In this document: piece by piece, positions 19,162 to 27,640 of the stretch | How positions within the stretch are numbered: position 1 is the first letter of the stretch | Layout of the letters: each line of letters begins with the position of its first letter | NCBI GenBank assembly: GCA_023382385.1 | Contig: JAHDVH010000002.1 | Location: 124,001 to 188,000 of the forward strand | Source of the DNA: a bacterium | GTDB lineage: Bacteria; Electryoneota; RPQS01 | Length of the DNA stretch: 64,000 nucleotides | Reading direction: 5' to 3' | The notes under the pieces: generated by a model | Told to the model about the DNA's origin: nothing | The model's input: the letters and a program-made list of their open reading frames with translations, nothing else | Databases searched by the model: none | Program-made: the position numbers and the translations under genes

Positions 19162-19665
19162 TTATCCTTTCAAGAGATGGTTTACTTTGTTTTGAAAGCG
19201 GGTTCGAATGTCCTCGACGCGTTTTCGGTTGACTCCAAGATCACCTCTCCCCAAACGGGAGGCAGAGCGAATCTCTATGCGCCCCGAAGTGTCATCGAGC
19301 CAGAATTCCGTGTCATCGCGAAATCCCCAGACCAACGAACGAAACTCCACATGCACATAGTCAACACGACTGACGAGCACATTAGCACGGGGAAGCTCGT
19401 TGATACACTCGAGGAGAATCTGATAGGCGACTCTGCGGTCCATACCGATGAAGGCAATCGGTTCAATCTTGTGCAAGTCATCAGTTGCCTGGGATGACAC
19501 ACAGTTCGGAGTATCCGGGCATGGCTGCAGTCGGCCGTAAAAGACACCGAGTTTGGGCGGCATCGGACTCATGGCCTTGATCGACAGCCGCACGCCGATG
19601 AACAGGACAATCACAAGGACGGTAAAAAGGAGCGAGATGGTCAGTCCTTGCTTGGTAAGCTTCAT
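19162..19665 (-). CDS. DUF1499 domain protein
   Basis: A 167-residue protein with one N-terminal membrane segment (about 5-27) and the DUF1499 signature CPDTPNCVSS at about 50-59. The conserved downstream parts DYVHVEFRS..WGFRDD.EF and DLGVNRKRVEDIR are present. DUF1499 proteins are membrane-anchored and uncharacterised. ATG at 19665 is preferred; an in-frame TTG at 19689 would add eight residues. First gene of the run DUF1499-DUF2141-methyltransferase-LolD. Confidence 0.8.
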   Translation of the reverse strand: MKLTKQGLTISLLFTVLVIVLFIGVRLSIKAMSPMPPKLGVFYGRLQPCPDTPNCVSSQATDDLHKIEPIAFIGMDRRVAYQILLECINELPRANVLVSRVDYVHVEFRSLVWGFRDDTEFWLDDTSGRIEIRSASRLGRGDLGVNRKRVEDIRTRFQNKVNHLLKG

Positions 19666-19779
19666 AAGTTGACTTGGTTCAAATTGCAATCCAAGGCAAA
19701 TCTATGATTTTCGGAAGCATCCCCTGCGAACGTTGTTTGGAGAGATAAGAGCAATTTGACAACCTCTCTTACTGTCCCA

Positions 19780-20097
19780 CTACGCGCTTGGCTCCCGAAT
19801 CATGGTCAGAAGCATTTTCAGCGGTGTTAGGGCTTTGACCGCATGCGGGATGTTTGCAGGCATTACTACGAATTCACCCGCAGAGGCCCGAACAGGCATG
19901 CCGCCGATCAACAGTTCGACCTCTCCGTCCAAAACATGGACCATTGCATCAAAAGGTGCAGAGTGCTCAGAAAGTTCTTGACCCTTGTCAAAAGCGAATA
20001 GGGTGATTGTGCCTGTGGTTTTTTTGACCAAAGTCCGGCTGACAACAGCCTCTGTGTTGACCTGAATGGAATTTGCAAGACTCACTTTCTCTGTCAT
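19780..20097 (-). CDS. Cupin domain protein
   Basis: A 105-residue single-domain cupin. The core includes GQELSEHSAPFDAMVHVLDGEVEL and AGEFVVMPANIPHAVKA, with His in the usual metal-binding positions (EHS and PHAV). Such proteins often bind a metal and a small molecule or act as isomerases or regulators; no specific role can be read. The start at 20097 is preferred (GAAGG upstream) over a longer frame to 20190 with an atypical N-terminus. It is 114 bases upstream of the DUF1499 gene on the same strand. Confidence 0.78.
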   Translation of the reverse strand: MTEKVSLANSIQVNTEAVVSRTLVKKTTGTITLFAFDKGQELSEHSAPFDAMVHVLDGEVELLIGGMPVRASAGEFVVMPANIPHAVKALTPLKMLLTMIREPSA

Positions 20098-20240
20098 AGT
20101 AGCGCCTTCTGATGCCGAAAACGGTGTGTTTTGCCTAAAGATAACAACTTGCTGACTGTGGAGCAAGCGGCTCTGACCCCGAAGGGGCAAATGGTACCAA
20201 AGTTGCGAAAAATCTACGGAAACAACCCCGAGGTGCTGAA

Positions 20241-20588
20241 ATGAACCGCTCAGGATGGCAATTACTGCTTTTCACACTCATTGCTGTGGCAGGGACGATG
20301 TTGACAACCACCTTTCACCAGACGGCACAACAGGCTCAAACGAAGAGCAAGAGTCGAGCTCACAGCGAGGCCGAGAGCGGCATGGGAATCTACGATGCTC
20401 AAACAGCATCGTTGACGCCAGCAGTCCAGCGGGCGTTGAACGTAAGCCTTGAAACCCAGCGACGGTCAATTCATTCGCGTTACCTGATCGACGGCCTGAC
20501 CAAGCAAGATGACGCGGATTTGGCCTGCGAGGTGGCTGAAGGGCGTGCGCAGGTTGCAGTCAGCGATCGTGTGCAGGACCACAGATAG
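20241..20588 (+). CDS. Small hypothetical protein with N-terminal membrane anchor or signal
   Basis: A 115-residue open frame with GAGGTG five bases before the ATG. The N-terminus is hydrophobic (about 6-22) and looks like a signal peptide or anchor; the rest is polar, Gln/Ser/Ala/Arg-rich and lacks a recognisable fold. I recognise no family. It is the only plausible gene between the divergent cupin gene and the next minus-strand gene. It might be a truncated remnant. Confidence 0.45.
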   Translation: MNRSGWQLLLFTLIAVAGTMLTTTFHQTAQQAQTKSKSRAHSEAESGMGIYDAQTASLTPAVQRALNVSLETQRRSIHSRYLIDGLTKQDDADLACEVAEGRAQVAVSDRVQDHR

Positions 20589-20615
20589 CTGATTAGCATA
20601 ATCACACTTGAGACG

Positions 20616-20634
20616 GGTAGCCTAATCGGCTGCC
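20616..20634. terminator. Small hairpin between convergent genes
   Basis: A 7-bp stem with one G-U pair (20616-20622 with 20628-20634), no strong T-run. It lies between the ends of two convergent genes, where a terminator is expected. Confidence 0.3.
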
Positions 20635-20693
20635 TGTTGCTTCGTTCAGACTTTCACTATCAACGGAAGGGAACTGTTTCCAAAGACGGGAAC

Positions 20694-21740
20694 TTACGTA
20701 CCCAATAGTTTTGCCAATTCAGCAATGGCTCTTCCTTCCCAAACCGCAGCCTGTTCCACTTGCCTCGCAGCCTGTTCTCGACGGCCCATGTCTCTCCAAT
20801 GATGAACATGCGCGTCAGGTCCCCTCAGTGCTTTTCCAGACTCTTCTCTTTCGTAGACGCGGCCAAGGTGCTTTTGGAAGTCGCGCCAAGCAATAGCTGA
20901 CTGACCGTAGTTGGAACTTGCCTTCGCCAGGACTTGCCGTGGTTTTCCGCCAAATCGAGGCGCGACGCGGTCCAGAAACTGTTGCATATGAAATCGCCCG
21001 GTAGACTGATAGTGCAGCAACGGACCCATCCAGGACGGCGCACCGGATTTGGTGAAGTCCACCTCGCGATTGCGAAGGTCTTCGGCGAAGGCGTGGTATG
21101 CCGTAAGACCTACCTCGACGTCATGAATAGACTCATGCCTCCAATTCGCGATTGCGCGGCGAACGATTTGCGGCAGTAGCTCCAACCAGTCCGGAGTCGT
21201 GGATTCCACGTAGTTCACACGCAACAGACTGTTGCTTTCATCGAGGTCGAGCTTCCATTCATGGCGGTCGCAGTCTTCACGAGTCAGCTCTTGATCGGGC
21301 AGCCGGTGTTGGAGCCGCAGAATGCTGTATGTCGGTTCAAACTTGGTTCTGACGGTACCGAATAGCAAAAGTGGATGACGAAAGCGCGCGAGACATATCG
21401 CTCCTGTCTCCAGCCAGTCACCTGCAATCTCGAATGCCTTAATCGCGGAAGATGGGGTCACTTCCGTCCATGTGATTCCAAGCGCACGTGACAAGGCCTG
21501 CAAAGGCTGGATGACGGAAGTTTCAGCAGCCCGAGCTGCCTCTCGATGATAAACAAACTGCAATGCCTGACCGCTCAGAACCTCCGTATCCCCCCAAGAC
21601 AGCCTCACTCCATGCTGCTCAAGCAACACCCAGAGTCCAAACACGTACCCCGGCTCGTCTTCACCACAGAGTTGCCTAAGAACCTGTATCTGACCCGGGT
21701 AATTCTTGACGTAACTTATAGATTTTGTGCGGCTTGGCAT
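20694..21740 (-). CDS. Uncharacterised protein, possible BtrH/C39-like fold
   Basis: A protein of about 348 residues from the ATG at 21740. The frame is open to 22076, with GTG at 21803 also possible, but the longer version would overlap the subtilase gene. No family is securely recognised. The order of elements (a VLLEQHG helix, then EVLSGQALQF, then a LETGAICLARFRHPLL segment, then a C-terminal helical part with VGLTAYHAFAEDL) recalls BtrH-N/DUF4872 and C39-like cysteine-protease folds. An active-site Cys is not clear in the expected place (one Cys in RQLCGED). Soluble, no signal peptide. It faces a terminator-like hairpin at its 3' end. Confidence 0.55.
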   Translation of the reverse strand: MPSRTKSISYVKNYPGQIQVLRQLCGEDEPGYVFGLWVLLEQHGVRLSWGDTEVLSGQALQFVYHREAARAAETSVIQPLQALSRALGITWTEVTPSSAIKAFEIAGDWLETGAICLARFRHPLLLFGTVRTKFEPTYSILRLQHRLPDQELTREDCDRHEWKLDLDESNSLLRVNYVESTTPDWLELLPQIVRRAIANWRHESIHDVEVGLTAYHAFAEDLRNREVDFTKSGAPSWMGPLLHYQSTGRFHMQQFLDRVAPRFGGKPRQVLAKASSNYGQSAIAWRDFQKHLGRVYEREESGKALRGPDAHVHHWRDMGRREQAARQVEQAAVWEGRAIAELAKLLGT

Positions 21741-21936
21741 AACTACACGATACGAAACCTGTGATTGAGACTCAAGTAGGCTAAGATTTGCACGGGGAGG
21801 CACAAGCTCGAGAAGCCCGTGAGGATATCGCAAATGAATGAGAATAATATGGCTGGCCTGCTTGCCCTCCGGCGAGATCGTTTGTAAATTGTAGGTTACG
21901 GTGTCGAAAAAAACCTCTTGACTGGAGTACTTGGAA

Positions 21937-24471
21937 ATGCAACGTTGGTTATACTGGGGTCTCTTAAGTTTGCTGATTGCCATGACTGCGCAGGCCGCGC
22001 CGAACGTCGTGCCGGGGCAGGCGTTGGTCCGTTTTACTGAACCGACTTCCCTTGAAAATGCGAAACAACAGTTCAATCCGAATGAGTTTGAGATTGATCG
22101 CGTGCTTGTACAGAAGTTGGATATATACTTGGTGAAGTTTGACGAAAAGCTCGAGGTCGAGCTTGCTGTCGAAATGCTTCGCGGCTATCCTCAGGTCTTG
22201 TGGGCGCAAGCTGATCACGTTTTGGAGCAACGTGCCGTCCCAAATGATCCGCAGTTCGGGAGCCAGTGGGATATGAGTCAAGCTTCAGATGCGGACATCG
22301 ATGCGCCGGAAGCGTGGGATATCACAACCGGCGGAACGGACATCCTGGGCAACCAGATTGTCGTGGCTGTCGTAGATGGCGGCTGCCTGACAACACATGC
22401 AGACCTGGCCACGAACATCTGGCAGAATCTGGCAGAAGTGAATGGTGTGAACGGCGTGGATGACGACGGCAACGGCTACGTCGATGACAAGTATGGCTGG
22501 GATGCCTTTGCCAACGATGGAACTATTCCCACAGACAATCACGGCACACACGTATCCGGGACGGTCGGAGCCAAAGGGAATAACGGTTCCATGGTTACCG
22601 GCGTCAACTGGAATGTCAAAATCATGCAGGTCGCAGCCGCCAGCAGTACGACGTCAATCATTTCGATAGGCTACGGCTACGTGCTGAATCAGAAGACGTT
22701 GTGGCTGAACTCAGGCGGCACACAGGGGGCAAACGTTGTTTCGACAAATTCGAGCTTTGGAGTTGACTTGGCGAACTGTCAGTCCGGCAGCTATCCTGTG
22801 TGGAACGATCTGTACAATGCCATGGGGGAGGTCGGGATTCTCTCGGCTGCGGCGACGGCGAATGCCAACTACAATGTGGATGTGCAGGGTGACGTCCCGA
22901 CGAGCTGCTCGAGTCCGTACATTATCTCGGTAACAAATACGACAAGCACGGATGCAAAGAATTCCGGTGCTGCATACGGGGCAACGACGATTGATCTTGG
23001 AGCACCCGGCACGAACATTCTCAGCACAACTTCTAACGGCAGCACTGGCAATCTGACCGGCACGTCGATGGCAACGCCTCACGTCGCGGGCGCGGTCGCG
23101 CTCATGCATGCGGCGGCCAGCGCGGGTTTTGCGAACTACTACATGCTTTATCCGGACTCTGCCGCACTGGCACTAAAACAAATGCTGTTAGACGGCACAG
23201 ATCCGATTGCTGCCTTGCAAGGAATCACGGTGACAGGCGGCCGATTGAATCTGTTCAACGCCTGTCAGGCCATCAGTCAGTTTGTCGGATTAAACCCTCA
23301 AGAGCCGTTCATAACGTTGACCGGTGCCACGCAAAGTGACGCGATGACTGGAGACAACGACGGTAATTGGGAGCGTGGAGAAAGTGTGGCGATAGTGGTC
23401 ACGCTTCTGAATATCGGTGAAGATGCACTGAATGTTACAGCGACTCTTTCGTCAGCCAGTCCGCATGTCACCATTCTTGACGGGCAAGCGTCATTAGGCA
23501 ACATTCTGAACGGTGGAACAGGCGACAACGGGGCGGATTTCTTCATCGTACAACTTGCCGTGAACGCTCCGCTCGAAGTGCAGATCGAGTTTACGGTAAC
23601 CGTGGCAGCCGACAGTGGATACACAAGAGAGTTGGCATTCTCGTTGGATGCCGCTCCGAAGGAGCAGTACTACCTTGAGACTTTCGAATCCGGCGCGGCC
23701 GGTTGGACACATCAAGCAGTCTCAGGAACGATTGACCAGTGGCATTTGTCGACTGAACAGGCAAACTCTCCTACCACCGCTTGGAAATGCGGAGACACAG
23801 GAACCGGTAATTATGCGAACGCGCAGGACGCCGGTTTGGTTTCGCCGCCGCTGCTAATCAGCGCAGAGAGTGAGTTACGTTTTTGGCATTCCATGATCAG
23901 CGAACTCTCCGGCTTCTATCCGGACTCTGCATATGACGGAGGAATTGTCGAAATTTCGGTCAATGGTGGGGCATTCACACAGATTGTTCCATCCGGCAAC
24001 TATCCCAAGACCTATCGCACGACTTCCGGTGGCGGGAGTCCATTTACCGGTCCGCTACCCGGAGTTGCATGCTTTGCCGGAACCATTAACGGAACTGAGT
24101 CCGTATTTGATCTCGCGGCCTATGCAGATGAGACCGTGCAGTTCAGATTCAGGTTTTCGAGCGACGCCAGCGGGAATCGCGAGGGATGGTATGTCGATGA
24201 CATCCGGTTGTTCGGCGCGCCATTGGTTCTTGGCACTCCGGAACCGCCGGATGCTCTTGTGATTCTGAGCGAAGGGAGCGATGTCACTTTGCATTGGGCA
24301 CCTTCATCCACAATCGGGGTGGTCTATACTATCTATATGAGCACAGATCCTGAAGTGGATCCGATCAACAATACGATTATCGCGCAAACAAGCGATACAA
24401 CCTTCACGCACGTCGGCATATTGGACTCTGAAGATTTCGTGACCTATCAGGTCGTCGCGACACATCCGTAA
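21937..24471 (+). CDS. Secreted subtilisin-like serine protease (S8)
   Basis: An 844-residue exported subtilase. Signal peptide 1-20 (TAQA-A), then an inhibitor-like propeptide (about 25-95) ending near a NDPQFGSQW motif typical of S8 proteins. The catalytic domain has Asp147 (VVDGG), His202 (NHGTHVSG) and Ser377 (GTSMATPHVAG). A beta-rich domain follows, then a MAM/immune-inhibitor-A-like module (ETFESGAAGWTH ... GWYVDDIRLFG, about 600-760) and a short fibronectin-like end. Unlike the second subtilase in this window it has no T9SS sorting domain, so its route past the outer membrane is unclear. ATG at 21937 is chosen because GGAG lies 9 bases upstream; a TTG at 21931 is possible. Confidence 0.92.
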   Translation: MQRWLYWGLLSLLIAMTAQAAPNVVPGQALVRFTEPTSLENAKQQFNPNEFEIDRVLVQKLDIYLVKFDEKLEVELAVEMLRGYPQVLWAQADHVLEQRAVPNDPQFGSQWDMSQASDADIDAPEAWDITTGGTDILGNQIVVAVVDGGCLTTHADLATNIWQNLAEVNGVNGVDDDGNGYVDDKYGWDAFANDGTIPTDNHGTHVSGTVGAKGNNGSMVTGVNWNVKIMQVAAASSTTSIISIGYGYVLNQKTLWLNSGGTQGANVVSTNSSFGVDLANCQSGSYPVWNDLYNAMGEVGILSAAATANANYNVDVQGDVPTSCSSPYIISVTNTTSTDAKNSGAAYGATTIDLGAPGTNILSTTSNGSTGNLTGTSMATPHVAGAVALMHAAASAGFANYYMLYPDSAALALKQMLLDGTDPIAALQGITVTGGRLNLFNACQAISQFVGLNPQEPFITLTGATQSDAMTGDNDGNWERGESVAIVVTLLNIGEDALNVTATLSSASPHVTILDGQASLGNILNGGTGDNGADFFIVQLAVNAPLEVQIEFTVTVAADSGYTRELAFSLDAAPKEQYYLETFESGAAGWTHQAVSGTIDQWHLSTEQANSPTTAWKCGDTGTGNYANAQDAGLVSPPLLISAESELRFWHSMISELSGFYPDSAYDGGIVEISVNGGAFTQIVPSGNYPKTYRTTSGGGSPFTGPLPGVACFAGTINGTESVFDLAAYADETVQFRFRFSSDASGNREGWYVDDIRLFGAPLVLGTPEPPDALVILSEGSDVTLHWAPSSTIGVVYTIYMSTDPEVDPINNTIIAQTSDTTFTHVGILDSEDFVTYQVVATHP

Positions 24472-24496
24472 ACTGGTTGTTTCTCGCAATAATTGT

Positions 24497-24530
24497 CAAG
24501 CCCCGATGTGTGTGCATCGGGGCTTGCCTT
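24497..24530 (+). terminator. Intrinsic terminator after the subtilase
   Basis: A 12-bp perfect stem (24497-24508 with 24515-24526), 6-base loop, followed by CCTTTT. It lies 26 bases after the subtilase stop codon and before the converging cysteine operon. Confidence 0.8.
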
Positions 24531-24559
24531 TTCACGAGGAGTGTAGTGAAAGAGGTGCT

Positions 24560-26002
24560 TTAGTATCTTGGGAGTGAAGGGTCAATTTGTTCTGCCCACG
24601 CGCGGATACCACCTTCAAGGTTGTAGACCCGTTCAAATCCCGCCGCGCGCAACTGATGCCACGCGCGGGCGCTGCGCACACCGGTGTGACAGGATATAAC
24701 AATTTCACGCTCTTTAAACGGATAAAGTTCCGCTAATCTGAAGTCCAGTTCCGCCAGTGGAATATGCAAGTCTTCATCCAGTCGAGAAATCGCAAGCTCT
24801 TCATTATTGCGCACATCGAGCACCAGCGGTCGCGAGCCGTTTCCCGTCTGACGGCGCGCCTGCAGCTCATGCACCGTCATTTCGCGCACTTGCGTCAGCG
24901 CCTGTTCCTCATTGCGCAGTCCGCAGAACTGCACATAGTCAACAGGTTTCGTAATCGTCTGGTGCTTGCCGCACAACGGGCAATCCGGATCGCGCTTGAG
25001 TTCGAACTTTCGAAACGACAGGTCAAGAGCATCGAAACGCAGCAGTGATCCTACGAGCGTAGTGCCGATTCCGAGCAGCAGTTTCAGCGCCTCATTTGCT
25101 TGAATGGAACCCACTATTCCCGGGAGCACGCCCAAAACTCCGCCTTCCGCGCAGGAAGGGACGAGCCCTACGGGCGGCGGTTCGGGGTAGAGGCACCGGT
25201 AGCAGGGACCATCGGCATCGCAGAAGACGGAGATCTGCCCTTCGAACCGGTAGATACTCGCATAGACATTTCGTTTCTTGAGCAAGTAGCTCACGTCATT
25301 GACCAGATAACGCGTCGGAAAGTTGTCCGTGCCGTCGAGAAGCAAGTCGTAGGAAGCGGCTATGTCCATTGCGTTTTCCGACGTGAAGAATACGTCGTGC
25401 GTTTCGACATTCACATACGGATTCAAATTGCTGATGAACGCCCGCGCGCTTTCAAGTTTGGACACGCCGACGGTACGACGTCCGTGGATGATTTGCCGCT
25501 GCAGGTTTGTTTCGTCCACGACGTCCGCATCGACAATTCCAATTCTCCCGACACCTGCAGCGGCAAGATAGGCCAGTAAGGGCGAACCCAAGCCGCCGGC
25601 ACCCACAACCAGCACGGAGGAACGTTTCAGCTTCAACTGACCGTCCACTCCCACTTCGGGCAAGAGCAGATGGCGGGAATATCGGCGGTACTCTTGAGTC
25701 GTCAGTCCATGCCCGTTCGACTGGGAGCCGCCCGCGATGGACGGAACTATTGTCAATTCTGCTCCTTTGACAAGTGCTGTCTCGTGCTTGTCCGGCAAGT
25801 GGCGAACATCCTGCTGCCCTAAATAGATGTTGACGAAACTCCGCAGCTTGCCGTCGCCGTCATACAGGTGTTTCTGTAACGCGGGGAATGCCGCGGTCAG
25901 GTTTAGCAAGGCTTCATTGACTGTGGCGGCATCCAGCTCTACGGAGGATTGGTCGCCGGTGAAACGGCGCAAGACGGTCGGTATTTGTATTGTGACGTTC
26001 AT
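24560..26002 (-). CDS. CysO-MoeZ fusion: ubiquitin-like carrier, E1-like adenylyltransferase, rhodanese
   Basis: A 480-residue three-domain protein. Residues 1-92 are a ubiquitin-like sulfur carrier closely resembling mycobacterial CysO (opening MNVTIQIPT, ending VPSIAGG with Gly91-Gly92). Residues about 100-345 are a MoeB/ThiF E1-like domain: ATP-binding GAGGLGS (134-140), DGTDNFPTR, zinc ligands Cys267/Cys270 and Cys341/Cys344, catalytic Cys284 in PSCAEGG. Residues about 375-475 are a rhodanese with active-site loop CHTGVRS (Cys438). In mycobacteria MoeZ adenylates and thiolates separate CysO; here carrier, activator and sulfur donor share one chain, and the Gly-Gly is followed by Ser rather than a C-terminus. 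Start codon overlaps the stop of the JAMM gene (ATGA). Last gene of a three-gene operon for cysteine synthesis. Confidence 0.92.
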   Translation of the reverse strand: MNVTIQIPTVLRRFTGDQSSVELDAATVNEALLNLTAAFPALQKHLYDGDGKLRSFVNIYLGQQDVRHLPDKHETALVKGAELTIVPSIAGGSQSNGHGLTTQEYRRYSRHLLLPEVGVDGQLKLKRSSVLVVGAGGLGSPLLAYLAAAGVGRIGIVDADVVDETNLQRQIIHGRRTVGVSKLESARAFISNLNPYVNVETHDVFFTSENAMDIAASYDLLLDGTDNFPTRYLVNDVSYLLKKRNVYASIYRFEGQISVFCDADGPCYRCLYPEPPPVGLVPSCAEGGVLGVLPGIVGSIQANEALKLLLGIGTTLVGSLLRFDALDLSFRKFELKRDPDCPLCGKHQTITKPVDYVQFCGLRNEEQALTQVREMTVHELQARRQTGNGSRPLVLDVRNNEELAISRLDEDLHIPLAELDFRLAELYPFKEREIVISCHTGVRSARAWHQLRAAGFERVYNLEGGIRAWAEQIDPSLPRY

Positions 26003-26451
26003 CAGACGGCTACTCGCTTGTGAATGATTACCTTTTCTTCGTGATAGCTCGCGCGGTCGTCGGACAACTGGTAACTGCGCAGTTCCGCAGGCAAGGTATT
26101 GCGCACCGAAATAATGACATAGCTGTAATAGGGGAGCGCATGCTCTCGGTCATAGTCGGATGGTATCGCCGGATGATCGGGATGACTGTGATAGAAACCG
26201 AGCAGGTTCAGATCGACTTGCAGTGCATGACTCTCGGCATTCTGAAAGTCCTCCGGCGTAATCAAGAACCTGCGTTCCTTGTTGTCTGCGCGGCGGTTGT
26301 CGATTGGGTGCACTTCGTGAATCGTGCGCTCACTTCCGACTTCATGTCCGAACAGAAAGCCGCAGCACTCCTCGGGATAGGTGCGGGCCGCATGCTCTTC
26401 GATAGCCCTCCATTGCCGGTCGTGAAGATGGAGAATCCTGCGGCTGCTCAT
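26002..26451 (-). CDS. JAMM/MPN+ metalloprotease, Mec-like
   Basis: A 149-residue zinc protease of the JAB1/MPN/Mov34 family. Catalytic Glu28 in PEECCGFLFG; metal ligands His88 and His90 in GFYHSHPDHP and Asp101, with Ser98, giving the full HxH-x7-S-x2-D motif. In Mycobacterium tuberculosis Mec releases cysteine from CysO-Cys. The ATG at 26451 overlaps the cysM stop by 4 bases and is preferred over a start 15 bases upstream; its own stop overlaps the CysO-MoeZ start by 4 bases. In this operon it could both hydrolyse the carrier-Cys bond and cut behind the internal Gly-Gly of the fusion; the second role is inferred. Confidence 0.9.
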   Translation of the reverse strand: MSSRRILHLHDRQWRAIEEHAARTYPEECCGFLFGHEVGSERTIHEVHPIDNRRADNKERRFLITPEDFQNAESHALQVDLNLLGFYHSHPDHPAIPSDYDREHALPYYSYVIISVRNTLPAELRSYQLSDDRASYHEEKVIIHKRVAV

Positions 26452-27413
26452 GCCTTGCCCTCCCAAAGAGGTGTGGACAGGTATTTCTCAGCACCGTCCG
26501 GGAAGATTGTTACGACAATGCCTGAGTCCAGTGTAGCTGCAAGTTGCAAGGCTGCGGCACATGCCGCTCCGCTCGAAGTGCCGACCAGCAGCCCTTCTTC
26601 GGCGGCCAATCGCCTGCAGCACGTATACGCATCTTCGGTCGTGACTTCGAGTTCGATATCGGCAAGCGAGCCATCGTAGATTTCGGGGATATGCACGGAG
26701 GGGAGGTGCTTCAGTCCCTCCAGTCCATGTAATGGAGAGTCAGGTTGGAAGCTTGCGATCGTTACACGAGGGTTGCGTGCCTTCAGGTAGCGGCTGACTC
26801 CGGTGAACGTACCGGTGGTCCCCAGTCCAGACACAAAGTGCGTGATACTCCCATCGGTCTGCCGCCAGATTTCGGGGCCGGTCGAAGTGAGGTGTGCATT
26901 GACATTGGCCGGGTTCGCGTATTGATTCAGGTAACAATACTGTTCGGGGTAGCGTTGCGAGAGTTCACGCGCGACGACCTGCGCGCCGTCCGTTGATAGC
27001 AGCGGATCCGTGAAGATCAACTCGGCTCCATACGCGAGCAGCATTTGCTTTCGCTCGCGACTTGCGTTATCCGGCAGGCATAACGTCACCCCGATGCCCA
27101 GCGCTGCTCCGAGCATTGCCAGCGCGATTCCCGTGTTGCCACTGGTCGCTTCCAGAATGCGGGTTCGTTCGCTGATTCGACCGTCGCGCATTGCCGCAGA
27201 CAGCATCGCCCAAGCGGCGCGGTCTTTGACTGATCCTCCCGGGTTCTTCCACTCCGCCTTCGCAAAAACTCGCACAGCTGGAGAAAGCCTCTCGGTCAGC
27301 GTTGTCAATTCTATCAGTGGAGTGTTTCCAATCAAGTGCACAAGCGGCGGGACACCGTGCTTTTGTCGCGCCGCGTGCGGCGCGAAAGTCATACTTGTCG
27401 CGGGGATGCTCAT
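26448..27413 (-). CDS. cysM: PLP-dependent cysteine synthase, CysM type
   Basis: A 321-residue fold-type II PLP enzyme. Lys63 in GGSVKDR binds PLP; the SGNTG phosphate-type loop is at 91-95, and GTTGTFTGVSRYLK and GTSSGA are present. Family length is normal. Position next to Mec and CysO-MoeZ argues that it uses CysO thiocarboxylate as sulfur donor, with O-phosphoserine or O-acetylserine as acceptor, as in mycobacterial CysM; substrate choice cannot be read here. First gene of the operon. Its 220-nt leader contains a terminator hairpin, suggesting attenuation. Confidence 0.9.
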   Translation of the reverse strand: MSIPATSMTFAPHAARQKHGVPPLVHLIGNTPLIELTTLTERLSPAVRVFAKAEWKNPGGSVKDRAAWAMLSAAMRDGRISERTRILEATSGNTGIALAMLGAALGIGVTLCLPDNASRERKQMLLAYGAELIFTDPLLSTDGAQVVARELSQRYPEQYCYLNQYANPANVNAHLTSTGPEIWRQTDGSITHFVSGLGTTGTFTGVSRYLKARNPRVTIASFQPDSPLHGLEGLKHLPSVHIPEIYDGSLADIELEVTTEDAYTCCRRLAAEEGLLVGTSSGAACAAALQLAATLDSGIVVTIFPDGAEKYLSTPLWEGKA

Positions 27414-27634
27414 CGTTTTGTCGTTTAGGCAGATTGCTTGTTTAGTGTTTGTTGACTTGAGGCCGATACAGGATTCCTGTCACAACAAAAAACCCCTGCG
27501 CATCTGCGAAGGGGTTTTGCGATTCAGATTCGAATTTCCGCGGGTCAGTCACGGGCATAAGAAACTACACCACCTTCGCACATAGAGGGGCTGTGACAAC
27601 AACACAGACAGGTGGCCAGTTTTTGGGTACGCAT
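27414..27634 (-). promoter_or_regulatory. 220-nt untranslated leader of the cysteine operon
   Basis: Between the predicted start near 27634 and the cysM ATG lies a long leader with no open frame of note. It carries a strong intrinsic terminator 76 bases before cysM, the layout of a riboswitch or attenuator. A GGTGGT run and a T-loop-like TTCGAATC are present, but neither a T-box nor a tRNA can be built from them. No known riboswitch class is recognised. Confidence 0.5.
27489..27518 (-). terminator. Leader terminator/attenuator before cysM
   Basis: A 9-bp stem (27518-27510 with 27497-27489 in minus orientation) extended by a 3-bp inner stem across a mismatch, followed on the minus strand by TTTTTT. 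In the plus direction only four T follow and no plus-strand gene ends nearby, so the minus orientation, inside the cysM leader, is preferred. Confidence 0.7.
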
Positions 27635-27640
27635 AAATAC

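Noticed and set aside
27519-27600. A T-loop-like TTCGAATC and a GGTGGT run in the cysM leader suggested a tRNA or a T-box.
   Set aside because: No acceptor, D or anticodon stems can be formed around the T-loop, and the T-box consensus AGGGUGGNACCGCG is not matched beyond GGTGGT.
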